The position numbers were made by a program, and so were the translations under genes. Under the pieces are notes generated by a model. That model made no database searches, had not been told where the DNA came from, and saw nothing but the letters and a program-made list of their open reading frames with translations. From Nemertoderma westbladi (lineage: Eukaryota > Xenacoelomorpha > Nemertodermatida > Nemertodermatidae): a DNA stretch of 64,000 nt. Location of the stretch: contig JAUCBJ010005423.1 of the NCBI GenBank assembly GCA_032718475.1, positions 1 through 64,000 of the forward strand, written 5' to 3'. This document shows positions 51,041 to 61,724 of this stretch, one piece after another; the stretch's first letter is position 1; each line of letters starts with the position of its first letter.

Positions 51041-52257
51041 CGGCTGTCATTTATTTAACCATTAATTTTTTGTGTTTTTGAGTGTTTTTTGATAATCGTG
51101 ATGGAGCTAGTAATTTTTTTACTACACAGCCTATATATATAAGCTAATACCATACAGTAGTATGTATTTAAAATGTTTAAAACTGATTTTTTTCAATATG
51201 TTGCGTGTATAGGTGTTCTTGGTTGGTTGAAAAGCCTAAATTATTATCCTAGAATAATAGCTGGATCTCATTCACGAATACTTTGCTGAATTTAGATTCA
51301 GAAAACTGTACCGCCATACGATGTTAAATATCAAACGATTTTTAATATAAGCTTAAACTGTTATAATACCGGTATCATCTATATTTTTGGTCATTAATAT
51401 ATTCGGCAACGGTTCCGCCCGTCCCCCAATATTCAGATTTTTTACTACCTATTTTTATGCAGTTTTTTTACATATATTAATGTTCTAGAACATATCCCGC
51501 GGCAAAAAAATATATTTATTTTTTATGGTAGCTAGTATTTTTTGTCTAGCTAGTGTTTTTAAAAAAATTACTAGCTATTTTTAAGCGCAATTTTATTTTT
51601 TTCAGAAAATTTCCACTTTTTATAAATTTTCTAGAACAAAATATAACTTATAAGTAGATATCGGGACAATGAATGGTGAATGAATGTAATGCTAACTCTA
51701 TCAGAAACAAAATATAACTCGTTCTAGATCATAATTAAAAAAACTATTATAAAATGTTCTAGAACACTTTACACAAACACTAAAAGGTAACAGCTAACAA
51801 ACTTGTACATTTTGGTATAAAATTAAAATGGGGTACTAGTGTAGCACCGTGTCACCCTTATTCTGCCTTTTTTATAGCTGTTTTATAGCTGTTTTTCACT
51901 ATTGATTTATGTTCTGGAACATATTTGGACTCATTACATGATACATTTTTGTGGTAGCTAGTGTTTTTGATGTTAGCTAGTGTTTTTTTTCATTATAGCT
52001 ATTTTAAAAAATGTTCTTGAATTCACGTTATATTTTATTTTCTTGTTAAATTTTTGTGATTGTAGTGATTTTGATGGTAGCTAGTGTTTTTTTTCATCAT
52101 AGCTATTTAAAAAAAATGCTGTTGAAATCCCGGCACTACTGGGTACCGGTTGTGTGACCATTTTTTAAATTAAAAAAAATACGGAAATTTTGGTTATTTT
52201 TGTTATTGGTAAGTGTTCTAGAACATTAGTAGATATTTTTTTATGGTGGCTACTGTA

Positions 52258-53904
52258 AAATAATATATAATAATAAAAAATGTAAATCATTGATATTTCA
52301 GGTTTAAATTGTTGTAGAATATATTAATGACCAAAAATATTGATGATATTATAAAAGTTTACAGTGTATATTAATTCTTTTTAAATTTGTTTACTTTCTT
52401 AAAAAAATACAAGCTAGTAAAAGCTATCTCAGCTTCATTCCCCTGGGCGCCAGAATGGCTCGCTACGCCTCTGCATGGCAACAGATAAGAGTTCTAGAAC
52501 AAAAAATATATAATACACACTATTGTAGAAAAAAATAATATAAAAAAATCATTGTTCTAGAACATATAGCTAGTAATTTTTAAATTTAAAATAGCGGTAC
52601 TACTATGTTAGGGGTACCCACTTTTTGACCATTTATTTGACAATGTTAATGACTATTATCTTGAGGTTTTTTGTTTTATAACATTAATGTCATCTTCTGT
52701 TAGACGTTAGCTATTGTTTTTTTATGGTAGCTAGTGATTTCTTTTAGGTAGCTACTGTTTTTAAAATTACAAAACCAAATTTTTGGTACCTAATTTTTGA
52801 TCAATTTTTTTACCATATTATTGGATATTATCATGATGTTTTTCTTTCTAGAACATAAATTTCACCTTCTGAGAGAGGTTACCTATTATTTTTTATTAAG
52901 GTAGCTAGTGTTTTTAAAGGTAGCTAGTGATCTTAAAATTACAAAATAATATTTTGGACCATGTTAATGGATATTTATCAAGATGGTTTTTTGTTCTAGA
53001 ACATAAATTATTTCACCTTCTGAGAGAGGTTAGCTATTATTTTTTATTATGGTAGCTAGTGTTTTTAAAGGTAGCTAGTGATCTTAAAATTACAAAAGAA
53101 ATTTTGTAGTGCCCCTTTTATTTAGACAATTTCCATATCATCAATATTATTCTCGAAATGACTAATAAAAAGATAAATAAATCTAGTAATAAGTAAAATA
53201 GGCCTAAATAAGTAAAATTTGTAAAAACTCTATTTTGACATCTGCCTATATTTTGTATAAAAAACTAGCTAGTGAATAATTACTAGCTACTTTGACTATC
53301 AAATATAAATTACTAGCTGCCATGACTTATTCCATGCAAATATATAATTGAGAATTAAATTACCGGTATACCTTACATTTACTAGCTAATAAATAGTACT
53401 AGCTAACACAAAATTAAAAGTACTACTGTAGCGACTATCTTACTGTCAGAAGGTCAAATATTTGTTCTAGATAAAAAACCTCATAATAAAATATACGTAT
53501 TTTTACAAGAAAAAAGTTTGTCAAATTGTTTTTCAATTTTTCAATTATAATTTTTTTCACTAGCTAATAAAAAGTACTAGCTAACACAAAATCAAAATTA
53601 CTAGCTACCATCGTACTGGCAGAAGGTCAAATATTTGTTCTAGAACAAAAAACCTCATGATAAAAGCCATTTTTATATGAAAAAATTTGTTTAAAAAGTG
53701 GGTACCCATAACATAGTAGTACCAGAATAGCTAGTAATAAAAAAAAATTTATTTATTTATATTATTATTAAAAAATTTATCTATCGGTACCGGTACCAAA
53801 TTGTATTATTTGTTAAATTTAGTAGCTGTTTTAAAATAAAAAAAACTAGCTACCCGGTATATGTTTTAGAACATTAATATATTTTATTTTATTTATGTAA
53901 TATA
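52258..53904. repeat. Duplicated ~1.65-kb foldback unit, copy 1
   Basis: Copy 1 contains block A (52258-52899), a central part (52900-53415) and block B (53415-53904). Blocks A and B recur in copy 2. The unit is itself an imperfect inverted repeat: GGTACTACTATGTTA and GGTACCCACTTTTT at 52599-52630 face their complement at 53695-53733, with the centre near 53160. Within the left arm a module with TTCTAGAACATAAATT and CACCTTCTGAGAGAGGTTA repeats at about 52829 and 52975. Confidence 0.9.
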
Positions 53905-55056
53905 AATAATATATAATAATAAAAAATGTAAATCATTGATATTTCAGGTTTAAATTGTTGTAGAATATATTAATGACCAAAAATATTGATGATATTATAA
54001 AAGTTTACAGTGTATATTAATTCTTTTTAATTTTGTTTACTTTCTTAAAAAAATACTAGCTAGTAGAAGCTATCTCAGCTTCATTCCCCTGGGCGCCAGA
54101 ATGGCTCGCTACGCCTCTGCATGGCAACAGATAAGAGTTCTAGAACAAAAAATATATAATACACACTATTGTAGAAAAAAATTAATATAAAAAAATCATT
54201 GTTCTAGAACATATAGCTAGTAATTTTTAAATTTAAAATAGCGGTACTACTATGTTAGGGGTACCCACTTTTTGACCATTTATTTGACAATGTTAATGAC
54301 TATTATCTTGAGGTTTTTTGTTTTATAACATTAATGTCATCTTCTGTTAGACGTTAGCTATTGTTTTTTTATGGTAGCTAGTGATTTCTTTTAGGTAGCT
54401 ACTGTTTTTAAAATTACAAAACCAAATTTTTGGTACCTAATTTTTGATCAATTTTTTTACCATATTATTGGATATTATCATGATGTTTTTCGTTCTAGAA
54501 CATAAATTTCACCTTCTGAGAGAGGTTACCTATTATTTTTTATTAATTAAATTTTTTTTAATTTACAAATTTAAAAGTACTAGCGACTATCTTACTGTCA
54601 GAAGGTCAAATATTTGTTCTAGATAAAAAACCTCATAATAAAATATACGTATTTTTACAAGAAAAAAGTTTGTCAAATTGTTTTTCAATTTTTCAATTAT
54701 AATTTTTTTCACTAGCTAATAAAAAGTACTAGCTAACACAAAATCAAAATTACTAGCTACCATCGTACTGGCAGAAGGTCAAATATTTGTTCTAGAACAA
54801 AAAACCTCATGATAAAAGCCATTTTTATATGAAAAAATTTGTTTAAAAAGTGGGTACCCATAACATAGTAGTACCAAAATAGCTAGTAATAAAAAAAAAT
54901 TTATTTATTTATATTATTATTAAAAAATTTATCTATCGGTACCGGTACCAAATTGTATTATTTGTTAAATTTAGTAGCTGTTTTAAAATAAAAAAAACTA
55001 GCTACCCGGTATATGTTTTAGAACATTAATATATTTTATTTTATTTATGTAATATT
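53904..55056. repeat. Duplicated foldback unit, copy 2 (centre deleted)
   Basis: Block A recurs at 53904-54546 (about 99% to 52258-52899) and block B at 54570-55056 (about 99% to 53415-53904). The ~520-bp centre of copy 1 is replaced by ~25 bp. Copy 2 starts where copy 1 ends, so this is a tandem duplication followed by, or made with, a deletion at the palindrome centre. Confidence 0.9.
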
Positions 55057-55754
55057 ATACAGTACCGGTATGTATTATACACTATTCTAGAGCATAAATA
55101 ATACAAATAATATAATGTTCTAGAACATATAACTAGTTATTTTTCAAATTTAAAATAGCTAGTAATACAAAAAAAATTATTTATTTATATTATTTATTTA
55201 TTAGAAAATTTAACTAACAAATTGGATATTTCTTTAAATTTACTAGCTATTTCAAATAAAAAAAAAACAAGCTATATGTTGTAGAACATTATATTTTTTA
55301 TTTTATTTATGTTCTAGAATAGTATATAATAATTTTATATTGTTCTATAACTCTTCAATGTTGCCATATTAACAATGACATATATGTTTTAAAAATGCAC
55401 TTCTATACGGAACTATACCCTAAAAATGTTCTAGAACAAATATTTTTTGTTCTAGAACATTTTAAAAAATTTGTTTTGAAATAACGAAAAAAATACACAT
55501 ATAAATAATAAACATTCATATTTTGTTAGTTTAGAGAAAATAAAATACCAAATATTAGAATTTACAATTATTATTTGCAATATTTATTATTATTTGCAAA
55601 AATACCAGCTACCATAAAAATATTTAACAACTACCACAATATTGTGTGAAGGTTCAACTATGTTCTAGAACACTAATTAAAACCAAAAAACACATTAAAA
55701 ATACACATAAAAAAATCCGGATTTGGTGTAGGCCTACATGTACGGAAGTAATAC

Positions 55755-56431
55755 CAAATGTTGGTATTAGTATGGCCTGTGACCCCACTTTTTGATGAAA
55801 AAAACTAACTAGATAGTCTATTTAGATAGAGTCTAACTAAACTGAAAAAAACTAACTAGATAGAACGATCTATTGCGATGTTCCAGAATGTTATTTGACA
55901 GTTGCCATGGTTACCATTTTGGAGAAAAAAGGCCTTTTAAGAATGTTAGTTTTGAAAATTTATGTACAATAAAATTGCTTAATTTTGCGTGTAAAAACCA
56001 TAGTTAGCGGATAGAAGGGATGTGTGGACATGCCAAGCTAGGCTTGATGAGGAACAAGAGAGGAACCAATAAGAACCTGTTACAGAATCATCTCGCTGAA
56101 TTTTGGTGGCGAAATTACAACAGGGAGGCCCCATTCAGCAAACTGCTAACACTAATAAACAATAGGCCTAGCGAATTATAGAAATCTGTTTAATTCAGTT
56201 CAAAAACAAAAAACTAATCAATTTACAATGTTATATTCATTAAATAACATATTCGATTAACCTTCAATAAATCATTATTTACAACACTTGGTTACCATAG
56301 CAACACAAGAAAAATGTTCCAGAATGTAGAACTTGAGTGGGGCAAACATAATACCAACATATGTAGCTAGTAATCATAAATTACTTGCTAGTTTTTTTCA
56401 TCAAAAAGTGGGGTCACAGGCCATACTAATA
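55755..56431. mobile_element. Foldback element with ~45-bp terminal inverted repeats
   Basis: GGTATTAGTATGGCCTGTGA at 55764 and the continuation CCCCACTTTTTGATGAAAAAA are matched in reverse complement at about 56389-56432. A second inner inverted pair is GTTGCCATGGTTACC (about 55900) against GGTTACCATAGCAAC (about 56290), each next to ATGTTCCAGAATGT. No ORF. The ACTTTTTGA stretch resembles the termini of the neighbouring foldback units, which suggests a related family. Confidence 0.8.
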
Positions 56432-57360
56432 CCTATTAAATGAATAGATAATATGTTCTATAACTTTTTTTTTTAAGTAACAAAATCTAGCTAGTATAAA
56501 AAATTTGTGCCCGAAACACAGTAGTACCTGTAGGGCTACTACATAGAGGACATTCATGCATGAAATGCATTACCGTACTTAATCTCGCTTTCGCAGTTTA
56601 ACTCTATGTTAGCTAATAACATAAGTAAGACCATGATTGCTTTTGTTTAAAATATTTCAGGGTTAGAAATAATAGTTACCTTGGTTCCATAACTGAAAAT
56701 TTAGGGTTAAATTGACAGATTGGTGTGAAAATCTGTAAACCTACCTAAAAATAACTTTTAATAACTTTTTCTTTGAGAAAGTCTGGCCATGATGCACCTT
56801 GAGCAACTCATTCAATATAAGCGCTCCTACGGCTTGAAGCAATCGTAATACCAGGCCTGCTCACTACATTCTAGAATACGTCGAGCTTACATCGGTGTTA
56901 CCCGACCTGACGAAAATAAATTTAATCATATAATATATCAATCGAAGAAGAATTTCAAGGCATTACGGTGCGTTGTATCACTTTTATTTGTTAAGTACGC
57001 ATCTCGCATAATATCGCATTAAATACTACTAAATATTTCACTTATTTTTAATTTTATTTTTCTTATTTATTATTTTTGCTCACTTATAGTTCCGCCCATG
57101 TTGCGATCAGGTAAATTGCGCCATTTCGTTTTGATAGAGATTTCCTTATCTGCGGATAGACGTTGGAAACGTGTGATAAAATGCAGCGACCTGAGAAAGG
57201 ACTTGCTTGTCTTTTGCGAAACAAGATTGCTGCGATAAAACGAATTGGCTGCAATAATGTGAACTACTGTATAATGGGAACACGATAGCAGCACCATCGA
57301 AATTGTTAGTCACTTTTTACAGATAATGTACTAAATGTCACTATGACTGAATGAGTAAAA
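56432..57360. other. No supported gene
   Basis: Unremarkable AT-rich sequence. A 75-codon minus-strand ORF at 57070-57297 (containing SADKEISIKTKWRNLPDRNM) lies in a less AT-rich patch. It has no domain I recognise and no visible splice sites, so I did not call it. Confidence 0.4.
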
Positions 57361-57718
57361 TGACCAAATTCAGTCAGGTCAGGTCCCCAGATCCTGCTAC
57401 CACCATGGCAGTAATGTGGTACTACCTGTAGCTTCCAGCCCAGTAGGGCAGACCCGATAAGCATAGCCTATTCATTATTTAGTTGATCAAGAGTGGGTTG
57501 GTTTAGCCCCGTCAACTAAATAAGTCATTGAAGGCAAAGGCTTGAGTGCGCATCTGTAATAGATATGATACACGCCCCGCTCTGTCTATACTGGATACTC
57601 CTCTACCAGTGTTAGGTACCCTAACCCAGGAGGCACACTTGGTTCCGGGTGTAACAAATGGACCCCTACAGTCGGCAGCAGGGCTGTAGGCCATGGATAG
57701 GCGGAAGAACGGCTAGAC
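57361..57718 (+). other. Probable 5' leader of the RTE-like element
   Basis: GC-richer, non-coding sequence directly upstream of the ORF start region, with a CCCAGTAGGGCAGACCCG motif (about 57438-57455). It has no similarity to the other elements in the window. Confidence 0.45.
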
Positions 57719-59486
57719 ATGCTGAAAAGGTCGGTGGAAGGTAATCAACCAACGGCGACCTACTGCGAAGACGCTTGTAGGAGTTGCGACCACAAGCGGT
57801 TTACTCTCGCAACTGAAAGATATGAGTATGAGAACCCTCCAGGAGAAATACCGGCTCAGTCGTCGCCTGGGTCAACAAGGACTGCGTCCCTCAGTGGTAC
57901 ACCAGACTGGGGTCGATAAATTGGCTACTGGAACAGAAGACAGAGAAGAAAGAAGAACCAAACTGCTGAAATGTAAAAACACACTAAAGATTGCTACAAT
58001 GACACAATTGCTACAATGAACGCACGCACGCTGAAAGCACATATAACATCGACATCATCTGCTTCCAAGAACATCGGATTTGTCATGAAGACACTGCCAT
58101 GAAGTACAATGACATTGGAAATGGATGAACGTTAGTGACAAGTTCAGCAGTAAGAAACTCGGCCAATGCATCAATTGGTGGAGAAGGAATTCTGCTAAGC
58201 CCATTTGCACTTAAGACCCTAAACAACATCGAATCTATAAATTCCAGGGTTATGATCGCAACATTTGAGGGGAATCCCAAGACAACAGTAATATGTTGCT
58301 ACAGTCCAACCAATGCCTCAGGAGACAGAACAAGCAGTCAAGTTTTATGAAGATCTGACTGGTCTTATAAAGGACATTCCGAAACACAATGTTAAAGTCA
58401 TTGCTGGTGACCTGAATGCTCAAATTAGCCCAGAAGACATCAAGGGTTACACATATAACACCAGTTCTAATAGAAATGTGTACTTACTTTTAGACCTAAT
58501 GTAAGAATGTGAATTGATACCAACAAACACCACATTCGAAAAGAGTAAGGGGAAGCTATGGACCTTTCAATACCCTAATGGAACCAAAGCACAACTGGAT
58601 TTCATCCTTATAAACATAAAGTGGAGAAACAGCATGATCAACTACGAGGCATACAGGTCGTTCAACCTAATTAGTTCGGACCACAGAATTGTGTCTGCAG
58701 AGATTAGACTCAGTTTGAGAGCCAGCAAACCCAGGACAAGCAAGCAAATCAACTATGACTGAGAGAAACTCAGAACTGACAATGCAGTAAAGGATGCTTA
58801 CACAGTAGAAGTCCAAAACCGCTTTGAAGCACTTCAGTCAATGGATGAAAACCAGTCCACCGATTCAATATACCAGAATATAATAAAAGCCCACAAGGAA
58901 TCACCTAAGAGGTATATCCCCCAGAGACCCAAACGAAAACAGTATGTGCCATGGCAAAACTCTGAGGTTACTTGTAAGAGAGAAGATCTTCAGATAGCCT
59001 ACAAAGTAAAAACCGAACAACCAACAACCGAAATCATTAACAAGGTTGAGAAAGCTAAGGATGATCTTAAATTGGCCTACAACATCAGCCAGGAAAAGTA
59101 CATACAGGATAAAATTGAAGCAATTACAACTGCTCACATACAGCAACAATCAAGACTTACCTGGCAAACTGTGAATGAGGTATCTGGTCGGAAAAATTGT
59201 GCAAAGGGGCGCCTTAAAGCCGATAGTCCCGAAGAACGTGTGGGGAAGTGGAAAAATCACTTCAGCAACTTGCTTGGGCAACCACCAAACATCGAGGTCA
59301 GCCCTTACAAGGAAAATATATGACAAGACACTACCTATAGAGACAGGGGACTTCACACCTGCCGAACTCCAAAGAAGCATTAAAAGCATGTCCAATAATA
59401 AAGCGAGTGGATTAGATGAAATCCCAGTGGAGGTATGGAAAACATGAGTGCTAAACAGACCATTATTGAATGTTTGCAACTGGATG
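57719..59486 (+). pseudogene. APE endonuclease and N-terminal RT of the RTE-like element
   Basis: The first coding piece (57719-57919) shifts frame into LATGTEDREERRTKLLKCKN and then KIATM...TMNARTL, the first APE motif. The catalytic series follows in order: IICFQEHR (about 58050), GEGILLSP (about 58170), VICCYSPTN (about 58290), VIAGDLNAQI (about 58400), AQLDFILIN (about 58585) and SSDHRIV (about 58675). Stops occur at 58501 and 58759, and frameshifts near 58130 and 58320. The linker (58841-59323) is basic and partly coiled-coil-like. The RT begins with NNKASGLDEIPVEVWKT, followed by TGA where the family has Trp. It runs open to the TTAA at 59487. The order and motifs are typical of APE-class elements annotated as endonuclease-reverse transcriptase. 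Confidence 0.9.
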
Positions 59487-59490
59487 TTAA

Positions 59491-60691
59491 CCCTATTACC
59501 ACTGGTTCGGCCCACCCACTATATTTTTGTAATCGTCCAATAAAATCCTACAAAATTTGGGCTGTTGGTGAAACAACTATAGATGAACACTACCAAACCT
59601 TAAAAAGTTAAAATTTCATAAGCAGGGAATCATAATTTTGATGAAAAATTAAAGTAGTCCCAGGACAAAATTACAAAATTTTTCGTTTTCTAAAAACTAA
59701 TAGTGTGGCAGTGTTGGCTAGATTTAGTAGGTTTTTCAAGACGCTGAATCGAATGTGATTATATTCCATTTCCAAAAATTGAAGTGGATGCTATTTTTCG
59801 TGCACCTAAGAAGTGGGCGTGGCACTTCAAATTTTGAATAATTAGATATTCAGAAAATGCCCCTAATTTTTTATTTCAACGCATCGTTTTAGGTTTTCTG
59901 GGCCGCTGAATCGATTGAAAGTAATATAGAAGCCTGAAGACTTAGTGGTTCGCCATTTTTGGTGCACCAAAATTAGGGCGTGGCACTTCAAATTTTGAAA
60001 CATACGAAATTCGGAAAATAAACCAAAATTCAAATTTTAACGCATTTATATAGGTTTTCTAGACCGCTGAATCGATTGAAAGTAATATAGAAGCCTGAAG
60101 ACTTAGAGGTTAGCCATTTTTGATGTACCAAAATTAGGGCGTGGCACTTCAAATTTTGAAAAATGAAATGAAAAATTTTGGTGCACCAAAAATGGTGAAC
60201 CACTAAGTCTTCAGGCTTCATATTACTTTCAATCGATTCAGCGCTCCAGAAAACCAATAAAAATGCTTCGAAATCCAAACTTTAGTAAATTTTCCGAATA
60301 AAGTAATTTTGAAATTTTAAAGTGCCACGCCCTAATTTTGGTGTTTCAAAAATAACGTACCACTACACTTACATACTTACTTGTATAGAGCATTAGAGTG
60401 ATCCAAACCAATAAAAATAATTAAAAATAGCCCAAACATAAATAATTACGAAATCACGAATGACTTTGTAAAATTCGAAAATTTCAAAAAATTTGGTGCT
60501 GGAGACCAAATTTTGAGGTGGCATCCACATCGAAAAATAGAAATCCAATTGCAACGTCGTTTTTTGCAAAAGATGTGGCATTCAATTTGGCTAATTCTCA
60601 ATAAAAATTGGGCCGTTACGTAATGTGGTTACATAGTTACAGCAACTAAAAACTAGGAAGGGGCCGATTCGGCCACCCCCAGTGGTAAGAG
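59491..60691. mobile_element. piggyBac-like non-autonomous element (TTAA target)
   Basis: The insert is bordered by TTAA at 59487-59490 and 60692-60695. The left end reads CCCTATTACCACTGGTTCGG; the right end, in reverse complement, reads CTCTTACCACTGGGGGTGG. TTAA plus CCCT-type ends are the hallmark of piggyBac transposons. Removing the insert with one TTAA rejoins the surrounding RT frame (CNWML before, KGENPSPIWAKG after). The interior has no transposase. It holds ~160-bp tandem repeats and one inverted repeat copy, so it is a MITE-like element. A GGTTCGGCCCACCC/GGTGGCCGAATCGGCCCC sub-terminal pair adds to the inverted structure. Confidence 0.88.
59760..60340. repeat. 160-bp tandem repeats with one inverted copy, inside the piggyBac-like element
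   Basis: GGCACTTCAAATTTTGAA occurs at 59821, 59982 and 60142, giving a period of 160-161 bp. Each unit also carries GCTGAATCGATTGAAAGTAA and GAAGACTTAG. The reverse complement of the unit follows from about 60172 to 60335 (CACTAAGTCTTCAGGCTTCA, then GTGCCACGCCC). The result is a long hairpin between the third unit and the inverted one. Confidence 0.9.
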
Positions 60692-60695
60692 TTAA

Positions 60696-61722
60696 AAGGG
60701 GAAAACCCTTCACCAATTTGGGCTAAAGGTCAACTAAAGCCTCTCCCCAAGAAAGGAGACCTCGGTATACCAACAAACTATCGTGGGATCTGTCTGCTTG
60801 TGGTAGCTGCCAAAATATACAATAAAATGGTTCTATATAGGATTAGGCCTCACATAGAGAAACTACTGCGTAAGAGCCAAAACTATTTCGACCAAGTAGA
60901 TCAAAAATAGCTCAGATACTTGCACTAGGGAGACTGATTGAAGGAATTAAGTCAAAGAATCTCACCACAGTCATGACTTTTGTGGACTTCAAGAAGGCAT
61001 TCGACTCCATCCATAGAGGTAAAATGCTTGAAATCCTAAGAGCTTATGGAATACCAGAAGTAATCGTTGCTGGCATTGGATTGTTATATTGTGACACAGA
61101 AGCACAGGTATTCTCACCAGATGGTGAAACTGAGTTTTTCTCAATCCTGGCTGGCGTACTGCAAGGTGACACATTAGCACCATTACTATTTGTAATTGTA
61201 CTGGATTATGCAATGAGGACGGCCACAAAGGGTGAAGATCTGGGATTCACACTTCAAGAACGCAGAAGTAGTAGATATCCGGCAACTACAGTCACAGACA
61301 CCGACTTCGCGGATGACATCGCCCTGCTCTCTAATACGCTAGCAGATGCACAGCTTCTAATTAATAAAGTGGAGAGGGCTGCTAAGGAGGTTGGATTGCA
61401 TATAAATGCTACCAAGACCGAATTCATGACTTTTAATGTTGATGGAAACTTGACAACCATTGATAATAATCAACTAAGGAAGGTTGACGACTTCCAGTAC
61501 CTAGGATCATGGATAGAGAGTAGCAAAAAGGACATAGAAGTTAGGAAAGCAAAGGCTTGGGTAGCTCTCTCAAAAATGGTTACCGTCTGGAAATCAGATC
61601 TCTCCAGGCACCTGAAGACTAAGTTCTTTCGAGCCACAGTGGAAAGTGTATTTTTATACGGGAGTGAGACCTGGACACTGACTAAATCACTTGAATTGAT
61701 GGTTGCTACACAAGACTACTAA
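60696..61722 (+). pseudogene. Reverse transcriptase core of the RTE-like element
   Basis: After the insert the RT continues with LKPLPKKGDLGIPTNYRGIC (about 60735-60795) and AAKIYNKMVLYRIRP. A frameshift near 60890 leads into RSKIAQILALGRLIEG. The longest open piece (60973-61722, 249 codons) holds motif A FVDFKKAFDSI with its aspartate, GVLQGDTLAPLLFVIVLDYA, and motif C TDFADDIALLS. The thumb follows with KTEFMTFNVDG, DDFQYLGSWIESSKKDIEVR and SVFLYGSETWTLTKSLE. The catalytic residues are intact. Near 61690 a shift leads to DGCYTRLL, where similarity ends at the junction with another element. Confidence 0.92.
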
Positions 61723-61724
61723 CA

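Larger units (their letters stand above)
51100..55730. repeat. AT-rich foldback repeat cluster with GTTCTAGAAC palindromes
   Basis: The region is built from AT-rich modules that recur in both orientations. GTAGCTAGTGTTTTT and its complement, TTTGACCTTCTG and its complement, and the palindrome GTTCTAGAAC (about 16-18 exact copies, for example 51485, 52213, 52491, 52992, 53635, 54138, 54201, 54789, 55115, 55428, 55451, 55661) are the commonest. Opposed copies form long hairpins, such as 51350-51407 against 52310-52372. No transposase or other coding sequence is visible. It looks like nested non-autonomous foldback elements. Confidence 0.85.
57361..61722 (+). mobile_element. RTE-like non-LTR retrotransposon with APE and RT
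   Basis: A nearly complete but decayed element. A ~350-bp GC-richer leader (57361-57718) precedes the ORF. APE endonuclease (about 58000-58760), linker (58760-59350) and RT (59350-61722) follow. The RT is interrupted by a piggyBac-like insert (59491-60691). The 3' end is missing; at about 61722 the sequence changes to another retrotransposon family. The leader start is approximate. Confidence 0.88.

Noticed and set aside
57070-57297. 75-codon minus-strand ORF as a gene
   Set aside because: There is no recognised domain, no splice or promoter evidence, and the length is within chance for the local composition.
58083-59515. Minus-strand ORFs opposite the APE and linker region
   Set aside because: The plus strand shows ordered APE catalytic motifs, so the antisense ORFs are incidental.
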